Shown here: piece by piece, positions 51,201 through 62,492 of the stretch | Layout of the letters: each line of letters begins with the position of its first letter | How positions within the stretch are numbered: position 1 is the first letter of the stretch | DNA from: Prunella strophiata | Taxonomy: Eukaryota; Chordata; Aves; Passeriformes; Prunellidae | Direction: 5' to 3' | Assembly: GCA_036583965.1 (NCBI GenBank) | Contig: JAZBQD010000027.1 | Span: 21,875,001 to 21,939,000 of the forward strand | DNA: 64,000 bases | Translations under genes and position numbers: made by a program | The notes under the pieces: model-generated | Seen by the model: only the letters and a program-made list of their open reading frames with translations | Databases searched by the model: none | What the model was told of the DNA's origin: nothing

Positions 51201-54200
51201 CACCCTGGGTCATCTTTGCTCTTGATCTTTTATGACAGTCATAGGATTTCTACTAAAAAAGAAGCTGTAAAAATCAGAAAAACTTAATCATCTCTCAAAT
51301 TCAAAAGCAGCTGACTGAAATCCCACAGTAGAAAACAGATGTAGGGGATAAACCAGATCAGAGCATGATGGCATACTGTAAAATGTTTTCTTTGTAAATC
51401 AGACAAAAACACATGTTTATAAAATTATAAAAAAAAAAAAAAAGGCTACATAATATTAATTTACTATACTAATTCAAACTGAGAAGCGATTTATTTTTTC
51501 TGCTGCCTCACTGAGAAGTACTCTAGCCCCCAAGGCAATACTTGGGATTTTCTTTTGGGATTGAAATACACTATAGCAAAAGATATTTTCCATATTCTTG
51601 GCTTTAAGTTGTTTCTTCCTATTGATATAACTCTTTAGTCTTCCTTTTGCATAATTTGAAGGGTTTTTTGACTTCCAGTACTAATTTATTTCTAAGTTTC
51701 AGAGTTCATGTTAGTAGAGTTTTTAAGAAGTAATCACTGTGGAAATTCAAATATCATTTATGTTAATCCTAACAAACTGCTAAAATATTATTCAGATAAT
51801 ATTAATGGGCTGATTTACAAGTAATAAAGCAAAGATGGGACTAGTCTTAATTCATCCTGCTGTGTTCAGATATTACCACACATATGGCAGAGAAGATTAC
51901 CAGCAGTTCTGAGACCCCTGTGATTCTTCAGGCATAACAAAGCAGATTAATGACAGAGTAATAAGGTCAGCTCAGGTATAACACAACCTTTTCTCCTGGA
52001 TTAGTTAGTTCAAAGCTAAATTTGGCCCAAATTAACACAAAATTTCCTGTTACTTGTTGATATGGTTAAATATTTGAGAGCAGAATAGTGGTGAATTCTG
52101 TGTCTGAAAGAGATGAAGGATCCACAACCCAGGGGATTAAATCTCTCATTTAGTCTCTCACTAGTTAAAGTTCTAGACAACAAAAACTAGCACGTGCCTT
52201 CACACAACTGGTGAGAAGAAAAGGATTTGCTCTCCAGATTTAAAAGCAGCACTTGTGAAGCAGAATGAAACAAATTGGAGAGATAGTACAGACTGTATTT
52301 CTGGTGAATTTTGGGCCATTTGGGAAGAATTAAACCAATCTCATGTGCAGCTGAAAATAATTAGTCTAGCTGCTTAAACAGACAAACTGGTTATTGTCAT
52401 TGTGAGAAAGAAACGAAGACAGTAAACAGTAGGTGAAAGGAAGTTAATAGTGTATCTGATAACACAACTCTGTCCCAAATGAATTCACTGGTAAAGAAGA
52501 TAGTTATTACCTATAAAATTAAAGGCTATAAACAAAATCTAAATAGTCCTTGAGAAAAGCTTATATATTGCCAAGATTTCATATACAATTTCAGGTTGTT
52601 TTCTGAGAGATTAATTACTTCATAATAAAACCATAAAAACATTTAATTAAATGTAAAGTAAAAAGTCATGTACTCCCATGTAATGGAAACATCAGCAGTG
52701 ATAAATGCTGTGCAGCTGTAGTGAATATTTTGTTATACCTGTGTTTATTGGAAGGCAAAGAGAAACAGGTGTGGTCCATGGGGTAAGCAAGGGATTTAAG
52801 GTGAAGGATCAGGTTTCTAGGTCAGGGATAATTCCTAACATTTAATTTCTTTGTTTATGGTAGGACTGATTTATAAGCCGACATAACAAAAATAAGACTC
52901 CCTTCATGGCATTGTGTGAGACTGAATTCCCCATACTTCAGAGTTAGAAAGTGCTCTGAAATTTAACCTTGTTAGCTTACATAAAATCCTTTCTTATCTG
53001 GTTTGCAAATTGAGTTCTGTGCCCAGTTTTCTGCACAATCAGGTAAAAGACAACAAAAAATGAGCTCTGAAGTTAAAGGGCAGATCCTTTGTTTCCCTGT
53101 TTGCACCCACTTCAGCCTTTACTCCCTCTTTTCTCTTGAGACTGGCACACAGTTTTCTGACCATAGGACAGAGACAGCTGGCTTGGGGCAGGACACCTGC
53201 CTTCCCATCCATGTGAAAACCCAGACAAGGATGCCCTGATAGCCCCATGGCCTCTAGTGCTTATTCATCACAGGTGAAGTGCTGCTGCCTTCTGCATGCT
53301 CTGGCCAAGGCCTGTGTGATCAGGCATGAGAGCAAACAGAGGCTCTGGCAGGGGTGGCACAGCTGTTCCCATTTCCTTAGTGTTTGCTCTCACTAGGAAA
53401 GCTACTGCCCATTAGCAGTGCAGGAACTGAGGCACCCTAAAGCTGAAGGCAAGAACCTTGAGATGAATAATGGGATAGGGAGTGGAAAGCCAAGGCAAAG
53501 CATCAGGGAGCTCATGTCAGCATCATCCAGGGATGCTGACTGCCTCACTCCATTGCCTGTGGTTAGGGAACCTGCACAGAGAGCACAGAGCCTTCCTGCA
53601 GGACTCTGAATGAAGGACAGATCCTTGTCAGAAACAGACACTGCTTAAACCAGCTGATGAACACTAATACAGAAATCAAAATAAATCAACAGCCATAGAT
53701 ATTGGAAGCCTTTTACCACTCTGTTGTCACACACATATGAAGGAGTCAGAAGGCTGCCTAGACATTTGAAAAGGGCATCACATTGGAGTGACTTCTGCTC
53801 CTGCTATTCCAGCTGGGATATCTAAGAATACCTGTCACCATAACTTCTGCAGCCTCAAGAAAGATTAAAAAAGCATTAATGTCTCTAACCAAAGCCTTGA
53901 AAATATGTAATAATATTTTTAAAACAAGAACCTTTTAGGAAAAATTGTTGCTTAGGTTATTTAGGACATTTTTAGTAATCTTGACCACAAATTCATCTTT
54001 TACAATTCATTCAGACTTGAGCAAAATTGTTAGATACATGAATTATTCATTTCAAAAAGCAGAAGATTAAAACATTGCAATGCAAACAACACATCATCTG
54101 CAGATTTCTTAGATCAATTTCCTGTACTTTCTGTCTTTAATCTCCCAGGCCACTTGAACTTTTATCACAACTGACTCCTTAGCCAAAGATGGTACCTTTG

Positions 54201-54838
54201 AAGGAAGGGATCTCTCATACTGAGGACAGAGAGTGAATGTCTTTATTGCAAGAGAGGTGACAGGACTTCCTGAAGCAGTGTCTGTGGAGTGAGGCCTAAA
54301 TGCTCACAGCATGTGAAAACACTCGTGTGGAATGGTTCCTGATGGGCTTGGTTTTGCTCAAGGCAGACGGGAGGACGGGAGACGCTCGGAGTTCTGGGCA
54401 ACATTTGGTTCATCAAACAGACAACTCAATAACCAAACAAACTTTTATGGATCATATTTTGTTTAAACCCAAGACTTCTGAGATCCTAAAGGATTGATTA
54501 TCACTAGCTCAGTGCTTACTTATGACCCTAATGTGCCATTATATTTCTGGTTCTTTGGCATAACAGAATAAATAGCGTTGATTTTAAACAGGTTGTGGGA
54601 GGAGTGAAAGGGGGAAAAGAAAGATGCAAATAGAGGATAGAGTTCACTATGTCATCTGCAAAAAATGTTGGCTTAGAATTTAAAAATATTATAAATATTA
54701 GTCTTAATACAGTGTAGAATAAAATTGAAAGATGGTTTGTCTAAAAATTCAGCAGAGGCTCCACCAGTTGATATTTCTCAGATTGTCTGATGAATCCTTT
54801 CTTATTTAACCCCTTTCATCCCCATGCTCCAAACATAC
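48256..54838. other. non-coding sequence
   Basis: No recognised gene or repeat in 6.5 kb apart from an A15 run near 51429. The 153-codon open frame at 50578-51039 is one of the longest in the window but unrecognised. A compact group of CpG sites occurs at 54366-54392. Confidence 0.5.
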
Positions 54839-54938
54839 CAGTTCTTAAAGCCAGCTGTCCAGACACAACACACTGATGCTCTTTGCCAAAGCTGACTCCT
54901 ACACCATACAAAAAAGGACAATGTACAGCTACAGATTT
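54839..54938 (-). other. candidate internal coding exon (unverified)
   Basis: On the minus strand a pyrimidine-rich acceptor (GTTCCGTCCCTTTAG) and a good donor (GAACTG followed by GTATGT) enclose 100 bases. Frame 1 is open throughout and includes HCPFLYGVGVSFGKEHQC and VVSGQLALRT, with one base left over; frame 2 is open too. The leftover G would join the GA at the start of the candidate at 9709-9809 as a glycine codon, so phases are compatible. Two cysteines and a hydrophobic pattern would suit an extracellular domain, but I recognise no family. Confidence 0.22.
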
Positions 54939-57900
54939 CTAAAGGGACGGAACACAGGCGAACTTGAATTAGCACCATATTACAATGTTCAGCAATCTGT
55001 CCCAATTCTGCACTGAATCCCTTCACTGGCATTAAGAAATGTCTTATTGTTAAAGTTATTTCTGTGGACATGGAGCAGTGTAGCACATTTTATTATTTCT
55101 CTTATTGGATTAAAGATTTTGCAATGTATTTAAAAGCACTGGAGGGCTTTCTTATGAAAGAAAGCTATAAAAGTGTATTTGAAGTTTCTCCTCTATGACA
55201 AACAGTTGTATTAAAATGGAAAAACTACAGGGTATGAGACAGAATTTATTAAGCTTTATTATGTTGAATAATGTTTAGATTAATAACAATTAGGTAGAAA
55301 GCATGATGTGAATGTGACTAAAAAGAAATACTTAAGCCACGTGTTTGTTATTAATAAGTCAACATAATTTTTGACAGCTATCCAAATATCTTAAGAACCT
55401 TTTTGAAGTCATGGTCCTTCTAAATGCAAAATCTGTATTTATTTAAATATTACATATCAAGGAGAAGATAAATATGCAAAATCTAAGCACCAAAGTATGT
55501 GTATATTCTAATGAAAACAAGTTACCCAATGTGAAAGTCAGTGGAAAGTTTTTTATGGCACTTTTGAGAGATTTTTAAAGGTTCTTGTATACCTAAAGAT
55601 ACAGATAGATTTGTACAGGAATTTTTAAAATGTTCTGAAAGACCTACATGATTTGTGTACTTACAAAAAATAATTTCTGAGAGAAGTCCTTGTCCATGAT
55701 CTATTGTGCAATTACTTATTACGTACTTTCTAGTTTAATTGAAGTCTTAAGCTCTAGTCCAGCACTCCATTGACTTAGGCAGGGCCCAGTATTGCCTCAC
55801 AAGCTGTTCACAGGCCTAGGGACATGGCACTAACATACAAACTGAATAATAAAACTCACCTGTCTACATTAGACATGGATACTTTAAAAGAAGGCAACCC
55901 AAATGTCACTGGTATTTATGAGAAGGTTTGAAGAAAGGCAGCAGAGCCCTCAGTATGGACACAAGCTACCAAAGGCCTTGACAGAGAAGGGTGTTTTTAA
56001 GGGAACAAATTTAACTACTAATTAAAAATAAATAACCCAAATGTTAAAAGTGATGTCTGTCCTTTTACAAAATGTTAAATATTACTTTTCCATTTGTTAT
56101 ATACCTCAGCATGAACAACTGAAATGTTACTGGTTTTTTCTGTGTCAAAAGTCTGTTTATTGATTGATTACAGAACAGGAACTTGCAGTTGTGCTATACA
56201 ACCTTAGTGACAAAATCTACTTTTTAGTCACATGGAAGAAAAATATATCATAGAAAAAACAAGAAAGAAATTCAGTCTTTGAATGTATTAGTTTCGAATG
56301 CAGAGTAAAACTAATTTCTACCAATTCTGTGTAACTTGCTTCAGTATTTCTTATGTGAATTTACAAAACTCCTGTTCAAAACAAACTGCAAGAAACTTCA
56401 GTTTAAGAATATATGTAAACACACAATTTATACATAAATTTAAATTCCACAAAGTTCCAACTACTCATATATACCCATAAAAATGGACATTTTCTCAATG
56501 CCTTTTCTGATGGAGTATATTTGTTTCCCTTTTCTGAACACACTGAGTTCCTTTTTTTCCCAAGTCTAACTGATCTTACTGACAATTGCTGCAAACCATG
56601 ACCATTTCATGCTGCTACCATTATTTTCATCTGATTCAATGTCTGAGGTACTGGTGGCTGCTATCACTGTCCCCCAAAATAGTGCAGTGAAAGGCTACTG
56701 CACTCAGGAAAAGAATGGAGCATTGACATGAGAAAGCAATTATGTGGGAAACATTGAATCAAGCATTCCCAGGTGGTATATTTATATTGAGAATAAACTG
56801 TAAGGCAGCCAAGTTGGAAGTCTGTGAAACTTCCACCATTGTTAAAGGGCCACTGTCCCTTAGACTGGGGCCCCCAAACTGCAAGGGGATTTCACAAAAC
56901 CTAAGATGAAATCCAAAATATAAATTAAAACTCAAATCAGTAATTTTATGTCTTTTAATATAAACTTCTGTCTCAAATATTAAGAAGACTAACAGTACTG
57001 TTAGTGGAATATGTGTTATGCAGGAAAACAAAAGTGGAAGTGGGAAGAAGTCAGGCTCAGTGTTTCCCAGGATCACAGCCTGGGCTTTGTGGAATACAGA
57101 AAACAGGAGAGGGATAGATCCAAAAGGAAGTATTTTTAATTTATTTCCTTTGTAGTAATCTTCATAGACAGATCAGCATTTTCTATTTTTTTATATAAAG
57201 TATCAGCTTGATTGACAGCAACCCCTTAAAGAAAACAGTTTGCTACACTAAATGTCAATGGAAATGAATGAGTAATTGCTCAGATATAGGAACCCCAGCA
57301 GCAAGGACAACCAAAACAGAAAACAATGAGATGCAAAAATGAAAAATAGTAAGTGCAGAATTTTCTATCCACCACCAGCAGTCATGCTGCATATGCTTTT
57401 CCTTTCAGCAAAATTTTTGTCCAGAAATGGATTACATTTGAGACATTTTGGTCTTTATTTCAGTTATCCAAACTTCTAAGTGTTTCTCTCAGGTCTTTGG
57501 TCCACTTTCACTCCTCACAGAAATGAGACGTCTCTAAATTTTTATTTGTATAAATTTGCATATTTATATATGCATGACAATTTTAAAATGTAGGCTAAAT
57601 ATGCACATTTTCCTGTGCATGTTGTCCCAAATTTGAGCAAGAATCAGAGAGAAGAAACACTGAACACTGGAGAGAAAAAGCTTCTCTAGACACCCTTAAA
57701 CCTCCTAAATATCTGGGTGAAGCTTCAAGTCAGTTGATTCAGTTGAACTCATTCATGCACATTGAGACAAACCTACTGCAAATCTGAATGGAATGAGTTA
57801 GAAATCAAGAATGTGATGAACACAGCCACAGTGGATATGTAAATACCATAAATAGTGTTTTCAGCCTTAAAACAGAAAGCTGGTTAACAACAGAGAATGA

Positions 57901-59230
57901 AATTTGAATAGAAGCAAAATCAGAGTGACACTATCATAACCTTGGGACTTTGTATATTCTTTTCAGAAGTCCCATTGAGTAAAGATGCAGAATTATCTGT
58001 TTCTTAGCAAAAAGCATGGCTGGGCATGACTTGACACTGCAGTTGCAAGAGCTCTGTGGGCACTGCAGTCACTTTATGGCAGCAAAGCCTTCATGGTGCC
58101 TGACATTATCTGGCTTCTTCACACACCCCGTGGCCAAAGGAAATGCAGGCACCTACTCCACCTGACAAAAAAGTCTGTGAGTCACAAGATGTGAAATGGT
58201 CACTAGAGAAAAGGAAGATGATTCTGGTGAATAGCCAGAGCCTGGGACAAGTTGAGTTTTGGACACCAAGGACATTACTCATGTAAAAGCCTGGGCTTGG
58301 CTTCCCTCAGGAATGGGCAAAGTTCCCAGTTCCTTCAAACATCTGTTTGATATTACCAGACTCGCTGGGGAAGGGCTCAAGAAGTGCAGAGCTGGCTCAG
58401 AATGTCTCAGCCATGGAGGCTCAGACCAATTTTCTGGCAAAGGGAGTTTAGAAGTTTAGGGGGCCAGAGGGGAAGAGGACTTGAAGGGGTCATCTGGATT
58501 CAAGCAGAAATGAGGACCAGAGCAGTTCTAGGACAGGAAGGATCTCCAAGGTTAGCCAAACAGCACGATGAAGAGAGGAGAGTGGAGTCTCAGGAGGATC
58601 TAGAGGCAGGCAGGAAGACATCAGGCTGGTCTGGGTGGAAGTGGGCCAGAAGTGAGCCATGGAGCACAGCAGATGCAGCCACTGCTCCCTCTCTCCATCT
58701 TCACTACCTGTACTTCTCAGTCACTGCTTCCAATTTATGTGTGAGCAGGAGCAGCCCCATTCTTCCCTCCCATGTGCCTGCTGCTCTCTGTTAATCCTTC
58801 CCAAGCTCCTGAGGAAGGGAGAGGGGACTGGTGTGGGGTCTGGACTCAGTGCCTGCAGTGGGAGGAGGAGTATGGATGGGCTGAGGAGGCAAGGGCAGGT
58901 GTTGGAGACACTGCTTGGGGTGAAGAGGCCAGTGCTCACTGCCTCAGCTGCAGAGGGGCAGACATGGCTCCTTCAGAGGCTGGTGGGGACTGGAGGAATT
59001 GCAGTGCTGGGTCAGAATGGAACCTGATAAAGAAAATTATCCTAGTAAAATAAAAAAAATTATAGGGAGTTTTGACAGCTAAGGGAGAAAATGCATCAAG
59101 ATGATTATACAAAAAATTCCTGGAATAGAATGAGGAAATGGACTAAAAAACTTGTGACTTTGTCCATGAATAGGAAGATGCTTCCTGAGCTATACAGTGT
59201 GAATAAATAATTTCAGAATCCAAAAGATAA
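54939..59230. other. non-coding sequence
   Basis: AT-rich unique sequence to about 58 kb, then a purine-rich, more GC-rich kilobase (58.2-59.0 kb) whose overlapping reading frames on both strands look like chance. No interspersed repeat is recognised. Confidence 0.5.
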
Positions 59231-59560
59231 TATCATAAGCTCATATAATATCCTGAGTCAGAAGGCACCCACAAGGATCATCTAAGTCTAACTCCAGGCC
59301 CTTCACAGGACTCAAGGTGAGCCTGTCCCAGCCCTGAGCAGAGCAGGACAATCCCCTCCCTTGCCTGGCTGGCTGAGCTGTCCCTGGTGTCCCCAGCACA
59401 GGGATGTCCCTCCTGGCTGCCAGGGCTCTGCTTGCTCATGTCCAACTTGCCACTGACCAGGACCCCCAGGGCCATTTCCACAGTGCTGCTCTCCAGTGTC
59501 TCACTCCTCTGTCCTGTCTGTACATCCAGGGCCCATCAGTCCCCCAGGCAGAATGATTCT
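59231..59560 (-). mobile_element. CR1 LINE fragment, minus orientation, internally deleted
   Basis: From the left, TCATATAATATCCTGAGTCA and CACCCACAAGGATCATCTAA are the reverse complement of the CR1 3' end. Beyond about 59330 the sequence jumps to CR1 reading-frame sequence (CTTGCTCATGTCCAACTTGC, then CACTGACCAGGACCCCCAGG), which in a full copy lies much farther from the 3' end. The copy therefore has an internal deletion or is two adjacent fragments. It is divergent and inactive. Boundaries are approximate. Confidence 0.72.
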
Positions 59561-60889
59561 ATGAACAGCCATTTCTTCAGAGCTTCCAAACCTTGGAGAT
59601 GCCCAGACAAACACTGTACTAGGGAACATCCCACTCAGTGGAACTGCAGGGGCATGGCTGTGTACCTGAAATTGCTTTCATTTATAGAAACAGCTATTTT
59701 GAGGAAGTTTCCTAGATATTTTTTGGTTCAGCATCCCAGCTTTAGAGACACAAATATTGCAGTAGTTAGCTGATTTGGACACCCTTGACGATCACAGTAT
59801 ATCAAAATTAATAACTGGCTGATTTGTCTAAGCTGGCAACTACAACAAAACTTGTGGTCCAGGGACAGCATCCAAAACATTTAGACAAATTGATTGCCCA
59901 CAGCCAGGCCTGTTTGGGTTTCATCAGCATTCAGATCCACTGCTACAGCCCAAAAAGATAAATACACCACTAACACCTGAATGAGGGCAGAACTGAAACA
60001 AGTTCAATGTCACTGTAGGACACAAACAAGACTGACGTGGACAGCAGCTCTTTGCAAGGTGCAAGAGAGCAAAAAGAGGAAGCTTATTGAATTCTGACTC
60101 CATTTATAGTTTTCTGAAATCCCAGTGTCATGGGAGGGTGACAGTGCCACCTCCTCGATGCCACTGGACAACCCAACAGTCCATCAAGTTGCTCGTCCCC
60201 CATAGAGGAAGACGAAACGATAAGTTATTTACAAAAAGTGTTTGAGAAAGTTCTGCACAAGAATGTAAACATCAGAAGGCTTTAGAGAAACTTAAAAAAT
60301 CAGGGTGACAGTTCAACACTGCTTTCTTTCTCCTCCTGCAGGGTGAGAGCTCACAAGTTACCTGAAATCACACAGCCAGCACGTGGTGTGTCTGGCACTC
60401 AGAGGCTGCCCAGACCTTTGGAGCACCAGTTGGTGTGTGCTGGCCAGACAGGCACTGCCCAAAGCCCTGCAAAGCCACACCTGGGGCAGCAGGGCATGGC
60501 TGCTCCCAGCAGCTGGCACCAGGCAGGATGGCAGCAGCACGAGGGTGCCCACAGCTCGCCAGGGCTCACTGGGTTCAGCAGCTAAAAGGAAAGGCTGGGT
60601 GGCCTCTGCAATGCAACCCAGTAATAACATTGCAGGGACTGAGGAGGAGGAGAATTGTGGTAGCACACAGCAAATAAAATATGCAAAATATCTGCATCTG
60701 GCTGAAAGAAAATGCAGCAGCAGAGTCTGTTATCTGTGTAATTTTCCCAAACAAGCTATAGAGTTACACTCAGATTTCAGACCTGAGATCTGGGTCTTCT
60801 CTAACTGAAACAAATGGGTGTTTGCCAACTATTTCAAAGCAAGTGTTTAAAAATGAGACTGTTAAACAGCTAAGGGAGCTGATGTAATC
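59561..60889. other. non-coding sequence with two possible repeat relics
   Basis: 60128-60240 keeps several CpG sites (for example GACGAAACGATAAG), begins with a TGTCATGG motif, and may be part of an LTR, which I cannot confirm. 60351-60410 has a weak MIR-like match (AAATCACACAGCCAGCACG). The overlapping reading frames at 60.34-60.81 kb are probably chance products of the higher GC content. Confidence 0.4.
60351..60410 (+). mobile_element. possible MIR-like SINE relic
   Basis: CAAGTTACCTGAAATCACAC and AGCCAGCACGTGGTGTGTCT resemble the MIR core segment in which GACTTGCCCAAGGTCACACAG is followed by a GTGGCAGAGC stretch. Only about 60 bases match, so this is tentative. Confidence 0.3.
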
Positions 60890-61260
60890 ATATTTTAACC
60901 CAATTATCCTTTCCAATATGTATTTGTCAGCATTTAATCCCATCTGCCATTGTGCTGCCCAAGTGCCTAAATTGTATTGGTCCCTCAAGAGTTCTCCAGT
61001 CTTGGCTAACCTAACAATTTCTGTGCCATATGCAAATTCTAATTTGCAAATGTTCTCCCTCACTTCCAGACACTATTAAACAACTGGTCTTATTATGGGC
61101 ACTCCTCAGTTAATTCTTTGCCATTTTGGAATTTTACCAATTTTTCTGGTTTATTTTCTACCACTTTACCAATCTGTAATCTATGCCAATGATTTACCTC
61201 TAAACCCTTGAATACATGGATACTCTACTACCCCTTCTGAGAGACTTTGGAAAAAAAACC
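60890..61260 (-). mobile_element. ancient CR1/L3-like LINE fragment, minus orientation
   Basis: The run GCATTTAATCCCATCTGCCA, GTGCTGCCCAAGTGCCTAAA, CCATATGCAAATTCTAATTTG and CCACTTTACCAATCTGTAATC is the reverse complement of a CR1 family shared by reptiles and birds. The minus-strand translation keeps LGTWAAQWQMGLNADKY, which corresponds to the well-conserved L-x-x-WA-x-x-WQM-x-FN-x-x-K segment near the end of the CR1 reverse transcriptase. The match is old and diverged and has stops, so it is inactive. Confidence 0.72.
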
Positions 61261-62314
61261 ACTAAGAAAGTAAAAATTACCTAAACCAAACAGTTCCTTT
61301 AGTCAGTTTTCTGTTGGCAATACAAACAGATGCTAGAAAATGTGGTTTTTTTCTTTTCAATAAAATATTCCTTTTTATTCCTTTTATATGTTGTTTTTAT
61401 TTATGCAGATAATTCATTATTTTCTCTAGTTACTATTTTAGTCCATTTACCTGCAACTTCAATGAAGTCCCCTGGTTTCAAATTCTAAGTGTATTTTCAA
61501 TTCTTTTTCAGTAAATAGGTCCCATATCTGCTATCCAAGCTAATAAAAGTTCAGGTAATGGTATATCTTCTGATAGGAAATAATCTGTGCCTTACCAAAA
61601 GTGATTTCATTCAAGTGTAAATAAAACCATAGTAGGGCAAAAAGTCAGTAACCCTGAAGTAGTTACAACAGGGTAAAAATTTATGAAGTTTAATACTAAA
61701 TGATATTTCTGTTTTTATGCTTTAAGATTAAAGGTCCATGATATGGTTTTTATCTGTAACTTTGATTTAGCAAGGCATTTTAAAGTGAAAAATTCTAATT
61801 TTCATTACAGACTTTTTAAGAACACTCTTGCAGGACAAAAGAATCTTAGTGTACATGAAAATAGTTCCAATTGGATTATACATATGCTTGCCTCCTATGT
61901 TTAGTTGAAGCTTGAGAGGAAAAACTGAAATTTCACTTGCATGAAAAGTCTATTGATATAATCCAAACTGGAAAACAGTTTTCACTTGCATCAAGCAAGT
62001 TTCTTGCAGAACAGTAACTGAAATGGTTATTTCAGTTGATGGATATAGGAAGCCAAATTTGTTTGAACATTTAGACCCTGTGTTTCAGAGACAGACCCAT
62101 GCTAAGAGCAGAATTTAACATTTGGAGCCACAGGAATGGCTCATTACTATAAATGTCTGCAATACTAATCAAGAGAGATAATGTTCTAGTCAGGATAATA
62201 ATTATCATTTAACTGAATTGCAAATGTAAAAACCAGGACTCTCAAAATCCAGACATCTACAAGTTGAAAGAAACAGGCATTTACTTTTTTAACCACTTGA
62301 GTTCCTCCCCCTAG
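61261..62314. other. non-coding sequence, nothing recognised
   Basis: AT-rich unique sequence of about 1 kb, with no repeat or RNA gene seen. Confidence 0.5.
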
Positions 62315-62492
62315 AGGATCACTGCAGTGCTCGTGGGGGATGATGGCACATTGCAGTCAGCACTAGCACATCTACTGAATGGACACTGCACCTTCTGCTG
62401 GGCCTGCTACAGCTTTTGTACCGAGAGCCAGCCAAGTTTACTGTATCCACACATGAAAAAAAGAGTCGAAGATTCCATCAAGAAGCTCGAAT
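62315..62492 (+). other. candidate internal coding exon (unverified)
   Basis: An acceptor (GAGTTCCTCCCCCTAG) and a consensus donor (CTCGAAT followed by GTGAGT) bound 178 bases. Only one frame is open, for 59 codons, including AVLVGDDGTLQSALAHLL, HCTFCWACYSFCTES and MKKRVEDSIKKLE. It enters in phase 0 and leaves with one base over. It keeps four CpG sites in otherwise CpG-poor DNA, which can indicate selection. The cysteine-rich centre followed by a charged amphipathic end is protein-like, but I recognise no family. Of all candidate exons here it is the longest with two good sites. Confidence 0.28.

Noticed and set aside
58384..59053. Overlapping 90-136 codon frames
   Set aside because: Purine-rich, GC-richer sequence gives open frames on both strands; no recognised domain.
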